Source: JAMXLO01 sp963726125
GTDB taxonomy: Bacteria > Pseudomonadota > Alphaproteobacteria > Acetobacterales > Acetobacteraceae
Direction: 5' to 3'
NCBI GenBank assembly: GCA_963726125.1
Contig: CAVSBG010000002.1
Coordinates: 496,001-560,000, forward strand
DNA: 64,000 bases
Shown here: positions 45,012-53,538 of the stretch, in pieces
How positions within the stretch are numbered: the stretch's first letter is position 1
Layout of the letters: the number at the start of each line of letters is the position of its first letter
Position numbers and translations under genes: made by a program
Notes under the pieces: generated by a model
Told to the model about the DNA's origin: nothing
Database searches by the model: none
Seen by the model: the letters and a program-made list of their open reading frames with translations, nothing else

Positions 45012-45389
45012 ATGAGCGATGACCAAACGACGCTGGATGAGTTCTGGCGGATGCGCAACGCGGCGGCCGCGACACTTGTGCTCAGCGAGGACCAGATGCG
45101 GCGCGTTGTCCGCATGGCGAGCATCGAACAGCTTGCTGCCCTGATCGAGAGCTTCTCGCCGGCCCGCTCGGCCGGTGCTGAATGGACCCGCAGCTTCGAA
45201 CCATTGATCGAGCGCCTGTGGGCCTGGCGCGACAACGACACCATGGCAGTGCTGGCCGAGATCTTCCGCGCGCGGGGGGCGCCGTGGATGGCGGTGACGA
45301 ACGCCCTGTCACCGGAACAGGGCGTTCACCTGCGCGCGCATCTGCGGCAGCCGGCCTGGGCGCGGCTGCCGGCATTCGCCCTCAGCTAG
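45012..45389 (+). CDS. Small hypothetical protein, probable partner of the preceding gene
   Basis: 125 residues, predicted helical and soluble. It starts MSDDQTTLDEFWRMRNAAAA, followed by LVLSEDQMRRVVRMASIEQL and a Trp-rich second half (WTRSFEPLIERLWAWRDND, APWMAVTNAL). GGGAG stands five bases before the ATG, and the gap to the upstream gene is 9 bp, implying co-translation. No known motif is found. It could be a subunit or chaperone of the 533-residue protein. Confidence 0.72.
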   Translation: MSDDQTTLDEFWRMRNAAAATLVLSEDQMRRVVRMASIEQLAALIESFSPARSAGAEWTRSFEPLIERLWAWRDNDTMAVLAEIFRARGAPWMAVTNALSPEQGVHLRAHLRQPAWARLPAFALS

Positions 45390-45451
45390 CAGGGGAGCGA
45401 CGCGACCCGTCCAAGAACGCAGTGTAGGGGCCAACCGAAGTTGCATCCGAA

Positions 45452-45481
45452 GGATATCCTGTGTGGGATATACGAATATCC
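45452..45481. promoter_or_regulatory. Palindromic operator candidate upstream of vapB remnant
   Basis: GGATATCC (45452-45459) is followed by GGATATACGAATATCC (45466-45481), with perfect 6-bp arms. The position, 15 bp before the antitoxin start, fits an autoregulatory VapB operator. Confidence 0.5.
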
Positions 45482-45495
45482 AAAGAGCATTCCTG

Positions 45496-45736
45496 ATGCC
45501 CCTCTACATCAAGGACGACGCCACGGCGCAACTGGTGGCCTAGTTCGCCCAGAAGCGTGGCGTCTCCAGCAGGAGGCGGTCCGCGAGGCCGTCCAGGCCG
45601 AGTTGCAGCGGATGACCGCAGCCATCCCCTGCGCGAGCGGATCGCCGCCTGGCCGAAGCAACACAAGCTGCCGCCGCCGACCGGCCAGGCGGCCGACAAG
45701 GCGTTCTTCGATGAGCTGTCGGGCGAACCCCGATGA
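45496..45736 (+). pseudogene. vapB: VapB-type antitoxin, broken by stop and frameshifts
   Basis: It starts MPLYIKDDATAQLVA and hits TAG at 45541. Shifting frame recovers the rest of a Rv0623-type VapB: QEAVREAVQAELQRMTAA, then RERIAAWPKQHKLPPPTG and FFDELSGEP. At least one in-frame stop and one or two indels are needed. Its stop overlaps the vapC ATG as in intact modules. This antitoxin is of a different type from the AbrB-like one at 5.7 kb. Confidence 0.8.
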
Positions 45737-46135
45737 TCTTCGTCGATGCCTCGGCAATGATTTCGCTGATGACAGGCGAGGCTGACGCGGATGACCTGGC
45801 CGACCGGCTCGGGGCGGAACAGTCGCGACTGTGCTCAGCTACATCGGTGAGGGAAAACCATCGCCGGCGTGTGCCGGACCTACATGTTCTCAATTCCCTC
45901 GGCGCGCGCGACGGTACAGGGCTTCATCGAGCTGAACGACCTGAAATTCGTCGCGATCGGCGAGCGCGAATTCGACCTGGCCACGCAAGCTTGCGCCGAG
46001 TTCGGCAAGGGGCAGCACCCGGCCGCACTGAACATGGGTGACTGCTTTGCCTACGCGTGCGCGAAGGCCAATCGAGCAAAGCTGCTGTTCAAGGGCGAGG
46101 ACTTCGCGAAGACCGACATCGCCTCCGCCGTATGA
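45733..46135 (+). pseudogene. vapC: PIN-domain VapC toxin, frameshifted
   Basis: The first frame gives MIFVDASAMISLMTGEADAD (first PIN Asp intact). After a frameshift near 45855-45890, a second frame supplies the C-terminal half, ending at 46135: FVAIGEREFDLATQACAEFG then HPAALNMGDCFAYACAKANR with the later PIN Asp, and LLFKGEDFAKTD. The halves together match a VapC of about 130 residues. Both toxin and antitoxin are dead, so the module appears to have decayed as a unit. Confidence 0.82.
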
Positions 46136-46142
46136 ACACCCG

Positions 46143-46318
46143 CTGCCCTACCTGGTCGGTCGCGCTGGCGTCACCGTGTAATCGTAGAACCCCCGGTTCG
46201 TCTTCCGCCACAGCCACCCCGCCGCGACATACTTCACCAGCAGCGCGCACGCGCGGTACTTGGAATCCGACAGCCCCCGTAGAGCACCTGCATGATAGAC
46301 AGGCACGCATCCAGCCAA
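46143..46318 (-). pseudogene. Truncated duplicate of the 3' end of hbd
   Basis: About 176 bp matches 47002-47178 at roughly 90 per cent, including GTCACCGTGTAATCGTAGAA and TTGGAATCCGACAGCCCC. This is the last ~55 codons of 3-hydroxybutyryl-CoA dehydrogenase in the same orientation as the main gene. It frays into poorly matching sequence at about 46319-46350. Confidence 0.85.
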
Positions 46319-47001
46319 AAAAATTGCCGACCTCCAGCAACCTTGGGAATGGCAGACCCTAGCGGAAGACTTGCAATTAACGGCCCAGGGACCGACCTTC
46401 GAGCCATGAATGAAATCTCGCCCGACATGACGGCGCCGTGCGCAGCCCGCCGGGTCTGCTCGACCAGAAGCACATCGTGATTCGCGAGCCGGGCGAGAGC
46501 GACGAACGTTACCAGTCTCGCTGTGAGCTGCTCGCCGCGCTGCTCGACTACGCCAAGCAGCAGGATTGACCGATACCCCCTATCGCTCTGGCGACTTCGT
46601 CTGGAGCAATTTTCCGGAGCGGGAGAACCCCGCCCGGCCAGGGCCTCCGTCATATCGGTTATGTCGCCTTGAGCACCACCAGTAAGGGGATCAGCACGGT
46701 CGTGCTCGCCTACACCACAAGTCAACCGTGGACTGGGACCGAAGCCACCTGGCTTGTACAGCTTCAATCGAGACACTGCGACGTCCATGGGCCAGTCACG
46801 CGCCTTCACCCTCGACCTTCGCCGGCTGGCAATCGTTCCCGCCACGGTCGAATGGTTCCCCGAATTGCTGTCGCCAGGCCACGGAATTGTCGGCCGAGCG
46901 CCCGAGCGGCTCCGCCTGGAGTTGGAAGCAGAGTATGAAAGAGCTTGCCCGTCGCCGTCCGGAGTCGATCGAAAGGCTTGGCCCAGGACGGCGCTGATGC
47001 G
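46319..47001. other. Gene-poor decayed stretch
   Basis: No intact gene. A plus-strand scrap at about 46452-46569 reads LLDQKHIVIREPGESDERYQ then SRCELLAALLDYAKQQD and a stop, and looks like the C-terminus of a lost protein. A second plus-strand stretch at 46790-46980 (SRAFTLDLRRLAIVPATVEW ...) may be another remnant. Neither is identified. Confidence 0.4.
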
Positions 47002-47008
47002 TCCTGCC

Positions 47009-47942
47009 CTACCTCGTCGGTCGCGGCGGCGTCACCGTGTAATCGTAGAACCCCCGGTTCGTCTTCCGCCCCAGCCACCCCGCCTCGACATACTTCACCA
47101 GCAGCGGGCACGGCCGGTACTTGGAATCCGACAGCCCCTCGTACAGCACCTGCATGATCGACAGGCACGTATCCAGCCCAATGAAGTCCGCCAGCTCCAG
47201 CGGCCCCATCGGATGGTTCGCCCCCAGCTTCATCGAGATATCGATCCCGGCCACCGTCCCCACGCCCTCATACAGCGCGTAGACCGCCTCGTTGATCATC
47301 GGCACCAAAATCCGGTTGACGATGAACGCCGGAAAATCCTCCGCCACCGCCGCGGTCTTGTGCAGCTTCTCGGCCAGCAGCCGCACCGCCTGGAACGTCG
47401 GCTCATCGGTCGCGATGCCGCGGATGATCTCCACCAGCTTCATCACCGGCACCGGGTTCATGAAGTGCATGCCGATGAACTTTTCCGGCCGATCGGTCGC
47501 CGCCCCCAACCGCGTAATCGAGATCGAGGACGTGTTCGATGCCAGCAGACACGAAGGCTTCAGATGCGGCGTCAGCAGCTTGAAGATCGCCCGCTTGACA
47601 TCCTCCTTCTCGGTCGCCGCCTCGATCACGAGGTCGGCCTCGCCGAACGCCGCGTAATCCGTGCTGATGCGCGATCCGCGCCATCGCCTCGATCGCGATC
47701 CTCCGCCGAGATCAGACGCGCGGTTGACCTGCCGATCCATGTTCCGCGTGATCGTCGCCAGCGCCTTCTTCAGCGGCGTCCGCCTTCACGTCCAGCAGCG
47801 TCACCGGCAGCCCGGCCAGCGCGCAGACATGCGCGATGCCGTTGCCCATCTGACCCGCGCCGATCACGCCGACGCGGGCGATCTCCGGCGGCTCCGCCAG
47901 CAGTGTCCCGCCGGCAGGCGAAGGCTTGACATCGACATTCAT
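47009..47942 (-). pseudogene. hbd: 3-hydroxybutyryl-CoA dehydrogenase with several frameshifts
   Basis: NAD-dependent 3-hydroxyacyl-CoA dehydrogenase family. The first frame (from 47942) has MNVDVKPSPAGG and the Rossmann motif VGVIGAGQMGNGIAHVCA. A later frame carries LVIEAATEKEDVKRAIF, LASNTSSISIT, the catalytic His region GMHFMNPVPVMKLVE, and the C-terminal domain ending GRKTNRGFYDYTVTPPRPTR. At least two indels lie at about 47660-47780, between the Rossmann half and ISTDYAAF. It abuts etfA directly, suggesting a beta-oxidation/butyrate operon etfB-etfA-hbd. The sequence as given cannot make a full enzyme. Confidence 0.85.
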
Positions 47943-48879
47943 TCAGGAGCGCTCCAGTTCCTTCGCCAGCTCTGGCAAAGCAGTAAACAGATCAGCCACC
48001 AGGCCGTAATCGGCGACCTGGAAGATGGGCGCTTCCTCGTCCTTGTTGATCGCCACGATCACCTTGCTGTCCTTCATCCCGGCCAGGTGCTGGATGGCAC
48101 CCGAGATCCCGACAGCAATGTAAAGGTCCGGGGCGACGATCTTTCCGGTCTGCCCGACCTGATAATCGTTGGGCACGAAGCCGGCATCCACCGCGGCGCG
48201 TGATGCACCCACCGCGGCACCAAGCTTATCAGCAATTGGTTCCAAAAGCTTAAAGTTATCGCCGGCCTGCATGCCGCGCCCGCCGGAAATCACCACGCGC
48301 GCCGCGGTCAGCTCCGGCCGCTCGCTCTTCGACAGCTCCGCCGAGATGAACTTCGACACGGATGGCAGCTCCGGAATGCTCACCGCCTCGATCGGCGCGC
48401 TGCCACCCTCGGCCGCCACCGGATCGAACGTCGCGGCGCGCACCGTGATCACCTTCTTCCCGTCCGACGACTTCACCGTCGCCATGCCGTTGCCCGGCAT
48501 AGATCGGCCGCACGAACGTATCGCGCATCCACCACCTCGGCGATGTCGCTGATCGGCTGCACATCCAGCAGCGCCGCAACCCGAGGCATGATGTTCTTCC
48601 CACCGCCGTCGTCGCCGCCAGCAGGTGATCATACGCCGGCGCCAACGCGACCAGCAGCGCCGCCATCGGCTCCGCCAGCAGGTGATCCAGCCCCGGCGCG
48701 TCCGCCGTCAGCACCTTCGCCACGCCCGGCAGCTTCGCCGCCGCCGCAGCGGCCGCATCCAACCCGCTGCCGGCGACCAGCGCATGCACCTCGCCCAGCT
48801 TCTCCGCCGCCGCCACCGCGCTGCGCGACGGCTGCTTGATCCCGGAAGCGTCGAATTCGAGCAGAACCAGTGCCGTCAT
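47943..48879 (-). pseudogene. etfA: Electron transfer flavoprotein alpha subunit, three clustered indels
   Basis: FAD-binding alpha subunit of ETF, which passes electrons from acyl-CoA dehydrogenases to the quinone pool. The N-terminal frame (MTALVLLEFDASGIKQPSRS ... YDHLLAATTA) and the C-terminal frame (NGMATVKSSDGKKVITVRA ... VVISGGRGMQAGDNFKL, LYIAVGISGAIQHLAGM) are well conserved. Between them, three single-base indels lie within about 120 bp (near 48597, 48526 and 48498). All fall in short G/C-rich runs. EtfB upstream is intact. This is either recent inactivation or local sequencing error; a second etfA elsewhere would be needed if real. Confidence 0.88.
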
Positions 48880-48882
48880 CGC

Positions 48883-49632
48883 TCAGATCACCTTCGCTTC
48901 CGTGCGCAGCTTCGCCACCAGCTCGGCGACCGAGCCCACCTTCACCCCAGCCTTCCGCTTCGGCGGCTCCGACACCTTCAGCGTCGTCAGCCGAGGCGCC
49001 GGATCCACTCCCAGATCCGCCGGCTTCACATTGTCTATCGGCTTCTTCCGCGCCTTCATGATGTTCGGCAGCGACGCATACCGAGGCTCGTTCAGCCGCA
49101 GATCGGTGGTGACAATCGCCGGCAGCGTCAGCGCCACCGTCTCCAGCCCGCCATCGACCTCGCGCTTCACCGTGATCGCGTCGCCCTCGATGGTGACCTT
49201 CGAGGCGAACGTCGCCTGCGGCCACCCCAGCAGCGCCGCCAGCATCTGCCCGGTGGCGCTCATGTCATCATCGATCGCCTGCTTGCCCAGGATGATCAGC
49301 TTGGGCTGCTCCTTGTCGGCGATCGCCTTCAGCAGCTTCGCCACCGCGAGCGGCTGCAGCTCTACGTCGGTCTCCACCAGGATGCCGCGATCCGCACCCA
49401 TCGCCAGCGCCGTCCGTATCGTCTCGGCGCATTGCGCCACGCCCAGCGAGACCGCGACGATCTCGGTGGCGACGCCCTTTTCCTTCAGGCGCACTGCCTC
49501 CTCGACGCCGATCTCGTCGAACGGGTTCATCGACATCTTCACACCGGCGGTTTCCACACCGGAACCATCCGCCTTCACGCGGACCTTCACGTTGTAGTCG
49601 ACCACCCGTTTCACCGGGACCAGGATTTTCAT
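48883..49632 (-). CDS. etfB: Electron transfer flavoprotein beta subunit
   Basis: 249-residue AMP-binding beta subunit of ETF. It begins MKILVPVKRVVDYNVKVRVK, has SMNPFDEIGVEEAVRLKEKG, the AMP-contact region LIILGKQAIDDDMSATGQML, and the ETF-beta signature LNEPRYASLPNIMKARKK (about 190-207) that carries the trimethylated-lysine recognition loop. ATG 49632; the frame extends upstream through a REP but has no better start. It is first in the etfB-etfA-hbd set and the only intact member. Confidence 0.95.
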   Translation of the reverse strand: MKILVPVKRVVDYNVKVRVKADGSGVETAGVKMSMNPFDEIGVEEAVRLKEKGVATEIVAVSLGVAQCAETIRTALAMGADRGILVETDVELQPLAVAKLLKAIADKEQPKLIILGKQAIDDDMSATGQMLAALLGWPQATFASKVTIEGDAITVKREVDGGLETVALTLPAIVTTDLRLNEPRYASLPNIMKARKKPIDNVKPADLGVDPAPRLTTLKVSEPPKRKAGVKVGSVAELVAKLRTEAKVI

Positions 49633-49751
49633 GAGGGGGACCGTGTTGCTTCCAGGAATGTTGCCCGCCGGCGCGGCGGGTTCCCCGCCTGTTCGCACCT
49701 GCAATAGAGGCGGCGGACCATATGCAGCGGACTTTTGCCTGTCAAACGCCA

Positions 49752-49792
49752 ACCCCTCTCCCGCGCAGCGGGGGAGGGCGGGGAGGGGGTGC
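49752..49792. repeat. REP-type palindrome upstream of etfB
   Basis: ACCCCTCTCCCGCGCAGCGG followed by GGGAGGGCGGGGAGGGGGT is of the common REP family, located between the divergently placed promoter region of etfB and the HIG1-type gene. Confidence 0.8.
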
Positions 49793-49808
49793 CGGCAACA
49801 AGCGCCGG

Positions 49809-50012
49809 TCAGGACCGCAGCAAGGACATCAGCAGCGCGAACAGCAGCAGCGCCGCCCCCTGCAGGATGACCCGCCACTGCATCAGCTTGTTGGACCGCT
49901 TCGGGTCGCCGCCACCGCGTACCAACCCAAACAGCCCGGCAAACAACACGCCCAGTGTGGCGAACATCAGGATGGCGACGAGAATGGCGAGGAAGGTCTT
50001 CACCCTACACAT
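49809..50012 (-). CDS. HIG1-type twin transmembrane protein
   Basis: 67-residue membrane protein with two TM helices (KTFLAILVAILMFATLGVLF and VILQGAALLLFALLMSLL). The connecting loop RGGGDPKRSNKLMQWRVILQ matches the HIG_1_N (hypoxia-induced protein) family of alphaproteobacteria, where R.NKLMRWRV is diagnostic. Family members are thought to associate with respiratory complexes. ATG 50012 is used; a GTG at 50003 is an alternative start. Confidence 0.8.
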   Translation of the reverse strand: MCRVKTFLAILVAILMFATLGVLFAGLFGLVRGGGDPKRSNKLMQWRVILQGAALLLFALLMSLLRS

Positions 50013-50107
50013 ATAGCGCGAGGTCCCACCCGCCCCAAGCCTTGGAACCAGCCGCATCCCTGCCACTTTGTTGACCGACCTCGGGCAATCGTGTTCGGAG
50101 CCTGCCG

Positions 50108-52492
50108 ATGCTGCGCCTGCTGATCCTCGCCTTCCTGCTCGCGCTCGCGCCCGGCATCGCCGCCCGCGCACAGCCGCCCGCCCACACAGCCCCCCCGCCA
50201 CCCCCGCAGATCACAGCGGAGCAGGCCCGTCAGGCGCTCGACGTTCTCCAGGACCCGCAGAAGCGCGCCCAGATCATCACGACCCTGGAGGCCATCGCCC
50301 GCACCAAGCCCCTGGCCGAACCGGCCCACGCGCCGACTCCCGCGACCCCGCCCGCGCCAGAACCCACCACGGTCCCTGCGACCACCGCACCAGCCACCGC
50401 CACACCTGCGCCGGCAGCTGGTCCCCCCGCCACCATCCTGGTCGCCCCCGACAGCCTCGGCGCCCAGATCCTGGTCGGCGCGTCAGGCTTCCTCAACCAC
50501 GTCGGAACCGAGGCCATCGCCACCGTCACCGCCGTCCGCAGCGTCCCCCTGCTGTGGAGCTGGCTGAAGGTCATGGCGACCGCCCCCTGGGCGCGCGGCA
50601 TCCTGCTCGACACCGGCTGGCGCCTCGCCGTCGCCCTCCTGGCAGGCCTCGCCGTCGCATGGGTGATCCGCCGTTCGGTCCGCCGCCCCATCCTGGCGCT
50701 CGACGGCATGGCCCCCAACGGGGACCAGTTGCCCCCTATCGAAGGTGGTGAGGCACGCGCCGAGCACGGCGAAGTCGAACCCCCACGCCGCCGCCTCACC
50801 ACCACGCTCATCCTGCTCCGCCGCATACCCCTCGTGTCCATCCGCCTGCTCCTCGAACTGCTGCCGGTGCTCGGCTTCCTCACCGTCGGCCACCTGATCG
50901 CCGCAACCTCCCTCGGCGGTGATTCGCTGCCTCGCCTCGTCCTGCTCGCGGTCATCGACGCCATCGCGCTCTGCGAGACACTGCTCTGCGTCGCGCGCAT
51001 GATGTTCTCCCCCGCCCACCACCGCCTCCGCCTGCTGCACATCTCCGACCTGGCCGCCGCCTACGCCATGCGTTGGACCCGCCGCATCGTCATCGTCAGC
51101 GTCGTCGGCTACGCCATCGCCGAGGTCGGCCTCCTGCTCGGCCTCTCCGACACCGCGCACGATGCGCTGCTGAAGACGGTCGGGCTGATCGTCCACGTCT
51201 TCCTCGGCATCATAGTCATCCAGCGCCGCCGCACGGTCCGCCGCCTGATCCGCGCCCCGGAGGGCGCCACCGGCCCGATCGCCGCCCTACGCAACTGGCT
51301 GGCCCGCATCTGGCACTGGATCGCCCTGCTCATACTGGCAACACTTTGGCTCGCCTGGGCCATCGAGGTGCGCCACGGCTACCGCCTGATGCTGCGCTAC
51401 ACCCTCAGCCTGGTGCTGGTCGCCGCAGTGGCGCGCATCGTCCAGATCGTCCTGCTCGGCAGCCTGGAACGTACCATGTCGCCGCGCTCGGAACTGGTGG
51501 CGCGCTATCCCGGCCTGGACACCCGACTCGCCGTCTACCATCCCATCCTGGTCTGGATTACCCGCGGCTTCATCTTCCTCGTGGCCGCAATCGTCGTTGC
51601 GCAACTCTGGGGATTGGACCCGTTCGACTGGCTGGTCGCGAGCACTCTCGGTCCCCGGGTGGTGTCCAGCCTGGTCATGCTGGCGATCACCCTGCTGCTC
51701 GCGGTCGCCGTCTGGGAAGCCGCGAACGGCGCCTTCCAGCAACACCTGGCAAGACTGACCCGCGAGGCTCAGGCAGCCCGGTCCGCGCGCCTGCGTACCC
51801 TGTTGCCCCTGCTCCGCACCACCCTGCTGATCACCATCCTCATCATCGCTGGCATGATGATCCTGTCCGAGATCGGCGTGAACATCGGCCCGCTGCTGGC
51901 CGGTGCCGGCATCGTCGGCGTCGCCATCGGCTTCGGCTCGCAGAAGCTGGTGCAGGACCTGATCACCGGCATCTTCCTGCTGCTGGAGAACGCCATGCAG
52001 GTCGGCGACAACGTCACCGTCTCCGGCCTCTCCGGCACGGTCGAGAACCTGTCGGTCCGCACCATCCGCCTGCGCGCCGGCGACGGCTCCGTGCACATCA
52101 TCCCCTTCAGCTCCGTCACCACCGTCACCAACGTGAACCGCGGCCTCGGCAACGCGTCCGTCAGCGTCAGCGTCGCCGCGCATGAAAACACCGACCGCGT
52201 GTGCGACACGCTGAAGGATATCGTCGCCACCATGCGCCAGGAGCAGGACTTCGCCGCCCGGATGCTCAGCGACCTCCAGCTCTGGGGCGTCGACAAACTG
52301 GACGGCGCGTCAGCCACCATCACCGGCCAAGTGGTCTGCACCGATTCCGGTCGTTGGAGCGTGCAGCGCGAATTCAACCGCCGCATGAAGCTACGCTTCG
52401 ATGAGCTGGGGATCGAGTTGTACAACCCGATGCAGCAGACCGTCGCGGTTCGCCGTTTCGCCACCGCGGCGCCAAGGGACGATCAACCATGA
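50108..52492 (+). CDS. Large MscS-family mechanosensitive channel
   Basis: 794-residue channel. A signal peptide (about 1-22) precedes a Pro/Ala-rich periplasmic region (about 25-115). About ten TM helices follow, and the MscS core begins near residue 575. The pore helix TM3 is GPLLAGAGIVGVAIGFGSQK (Gly/Ala zipper), followed by the beta domain (ENAMQVGDNVTVSGLSGTVE) and the C-terminal alpha/beta part. It resembles the large MscS relatives YbdG/YjeP. Function: pressure release on osmotic downshift. Its end overlaps the dioxygenase gene by 4 bp (ATGA). Confidence 0.93.
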   Translation: MLRLLILAFLLALAPGIAARAQPPAHTAPPPPPQITAEQARQALDVLQDPQKRAQIITTLEAIARTKPLAEPAHAPTPATPPAPEPTTVPATTAPATATPAPAAGPPATILVAPDSLGAQILVGASGFLNHVGTEAIATVTAVRSVPLLWSWLKVMATAPWARGILLDTGWRLAVALLAGLAVAWVIRRSVRRPILALDGMAPNGDQLPPIEGGEARAEHGEVEPPRRRLTTTLILLRRIPLVSIRLLLELLPVLGFLTVGHLIAATSLGGDSLPRLVLLAVIDAIALCETLLCVARMMFSPAHHRLRLLHISDLAAAYAMRWTRRIVIVSVVGYAIAEVGLLLGLSDTAHDALLKTVGLIVHVFLGIIVIQRRRTVRRLIRAPEGATGPIAALRNWLARIWHWIALLILATLWLAWAIEVRHGYRLMLRYTLSLVLVAAVARIVQIVLLGSLERTMSPRSELVARYPGLDTRLAVYHPILVWITRGFIFLVAAIVVAQLWGLDPFDWLVASTLGPRVVSSLVMLAITLLLAVAVWEAANGAFQQHLARLTREAQAARSARLRTLLPLLRTTLLITILIIAGMMILSEIGVNIGPLLAGAGIVGVAIGFGSQKLVQDLITGIFLLLENAMQVGDNVTVSGLSGTVENLSVRTIRLRAGDGSVHIIPFSSVTTVTNVNRGLGNASVSVSVAAHENTDRVCDTLKDIVATMRQEQDFAARMLSDLQLWGVDKLDGASATITGQVVCTDSGRWSVQREFNRRMKLRFDELGIELYNPMQQTVAVRRFATAAPRDDQP

Positions 52493-53205
52493 GCGCTGAA
52501 CTGGATCAGCTCGCCGGCGCCATCGCGGCGGACGGCTTCGCCTTTCAACGCCGGACCGAGATGCGTCGCACGCTCGACGGCTCGCTGTCCGACTGGGCGA
52601 GCTTCGCCGCAAGCTGGGACGACCTCGGTCTGGATACTTACATGGCCGACGGCGGGCGCTACCGGAAACGCCGCCACGCTGCATTCGGGGCGCGTGCCGA
52701 CGAACCGGTCCACCGCAAGCCTGAGCAGCCGCACTACCAGAGCCGCGACTACAATCCGCTGAACGGCGGTATCGCGCGGTGGTTCGATCCCGTGCTGCCG
52801 GCGATCGCCACCGGCGCGTCGATGACGGCGATCCTCGACACCTGCCGCGCGCTGTTCGAGCGTCTGTCCCCCATCCGCGCCTGGCACATCGAGGCGCACC
52901 AGTTCCGCATCGAGGCCCGCAGCGGCGAGAGCGGCCAGCCAACGCCCGAGGGCATGCATCGCGACGGGGTCGACTACGTGCTGGTCCTGCTGATCGGCCG
53001 CCGCAACATCCAGAGCGGCGTCACCTCGATCCGCGGCACCGACGGCCGCGATCTCGGCAGCTTTACGCTGGCCGAGCCGCTCGATGCGGCCTGGGTCGAC
53101 GATCACCGGGTGATGCACGGCGTCACTCCGGTCGAGCCGATCGATACGGCGGAGCCGGGCTTCCGCGACGTGCTGGTCGTTACGTTCCGCCGCGAGGATG
53201 GCTGA
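52489..53205 (+). CDS. 2OG-Fe dioxygenase family protein
   Basis: 238-residue protein of the 2OG-Fe_dioxygenase family (related to L-isoleucine-4-hydroxylase and BsmA). Iron ligands are likely the HxD in EGMHRDGVDYVLVLLI (about 158-160) and the distal His in DDHRVMHGVTPVE (about 206-211), with the 2-oxoglutarate-binding Arg in FRDVLVVTFRRED. It is coupled by a 4-bp overlap to the MscS channel gene. The family hydroxylates free amino acids or acts in stress/biofilm responses; the substrate here is unknown. Confidence 0.88.
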   Translation: MSAELDQLAGAIAADGFAFQRRTEMRRTLDGSLSDWASFAASWDDLGLDTYMADGGRYRKRRHAAFGARADEPVHRKPEQPHYQSRDYNPLNGGIARWFDPVLPAIATGASMTAILDTCRALFERLSPIRAWHIEAHQFRIEARSGESGQPTPEGMHRDGVDYVLVLLIGRRNIQSGVTSIRGTDGRDLGSFTLAEPLDAAWVDDHRVMHGVTPVEPIDTAEPGFRDVLVVTFRREDG

Positions 53206-53538
53206 CGCCGCGCGTCTTGGCGGTCATCCGGTCACGCTTGCGGACCAGGACGGCTGCAAGAAGAGGGGTTTGTAGTGTTGCCGGGCTACTGGAGATAAGC
53301 ATGCGTGCCGCTATTTTGATGCGGTCCCGCCTCGAAGGCGGACCGTTGCTGGCTCTTCGGGCTTACCATAATGGGCCTTTTGCGGCTGGCCCGATGCTGC
53401 GGCACGGGTGCGCGTTGCTCGCTGTCTTGAGTCAGTCGCGGCAACAGGTGCGGAATTGCAACCGTACGTTGGTTGCTCTCGAAGATCAACTCGCCATGAT
53501 GGCTCGCAACGGACGCGTAGGCACCTGGGGCGAGGAAC
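53206..53538. other. Intergenic stretch, nothing recognised
   Basis: 333 bp between the dioxygenase and PEP-CTERM genes. It must contain the promoter of the latter; no clear -35/-10, hairpin or gene remnant was identified. Confidence 0.5.

Noticed and set aside
48490..48610. Programmed ribosomal frameshifting in etfA
   Set aside because: Three separate shifts with no slippery heptamer and no precedent in the family; decay or sequence error is simpler.
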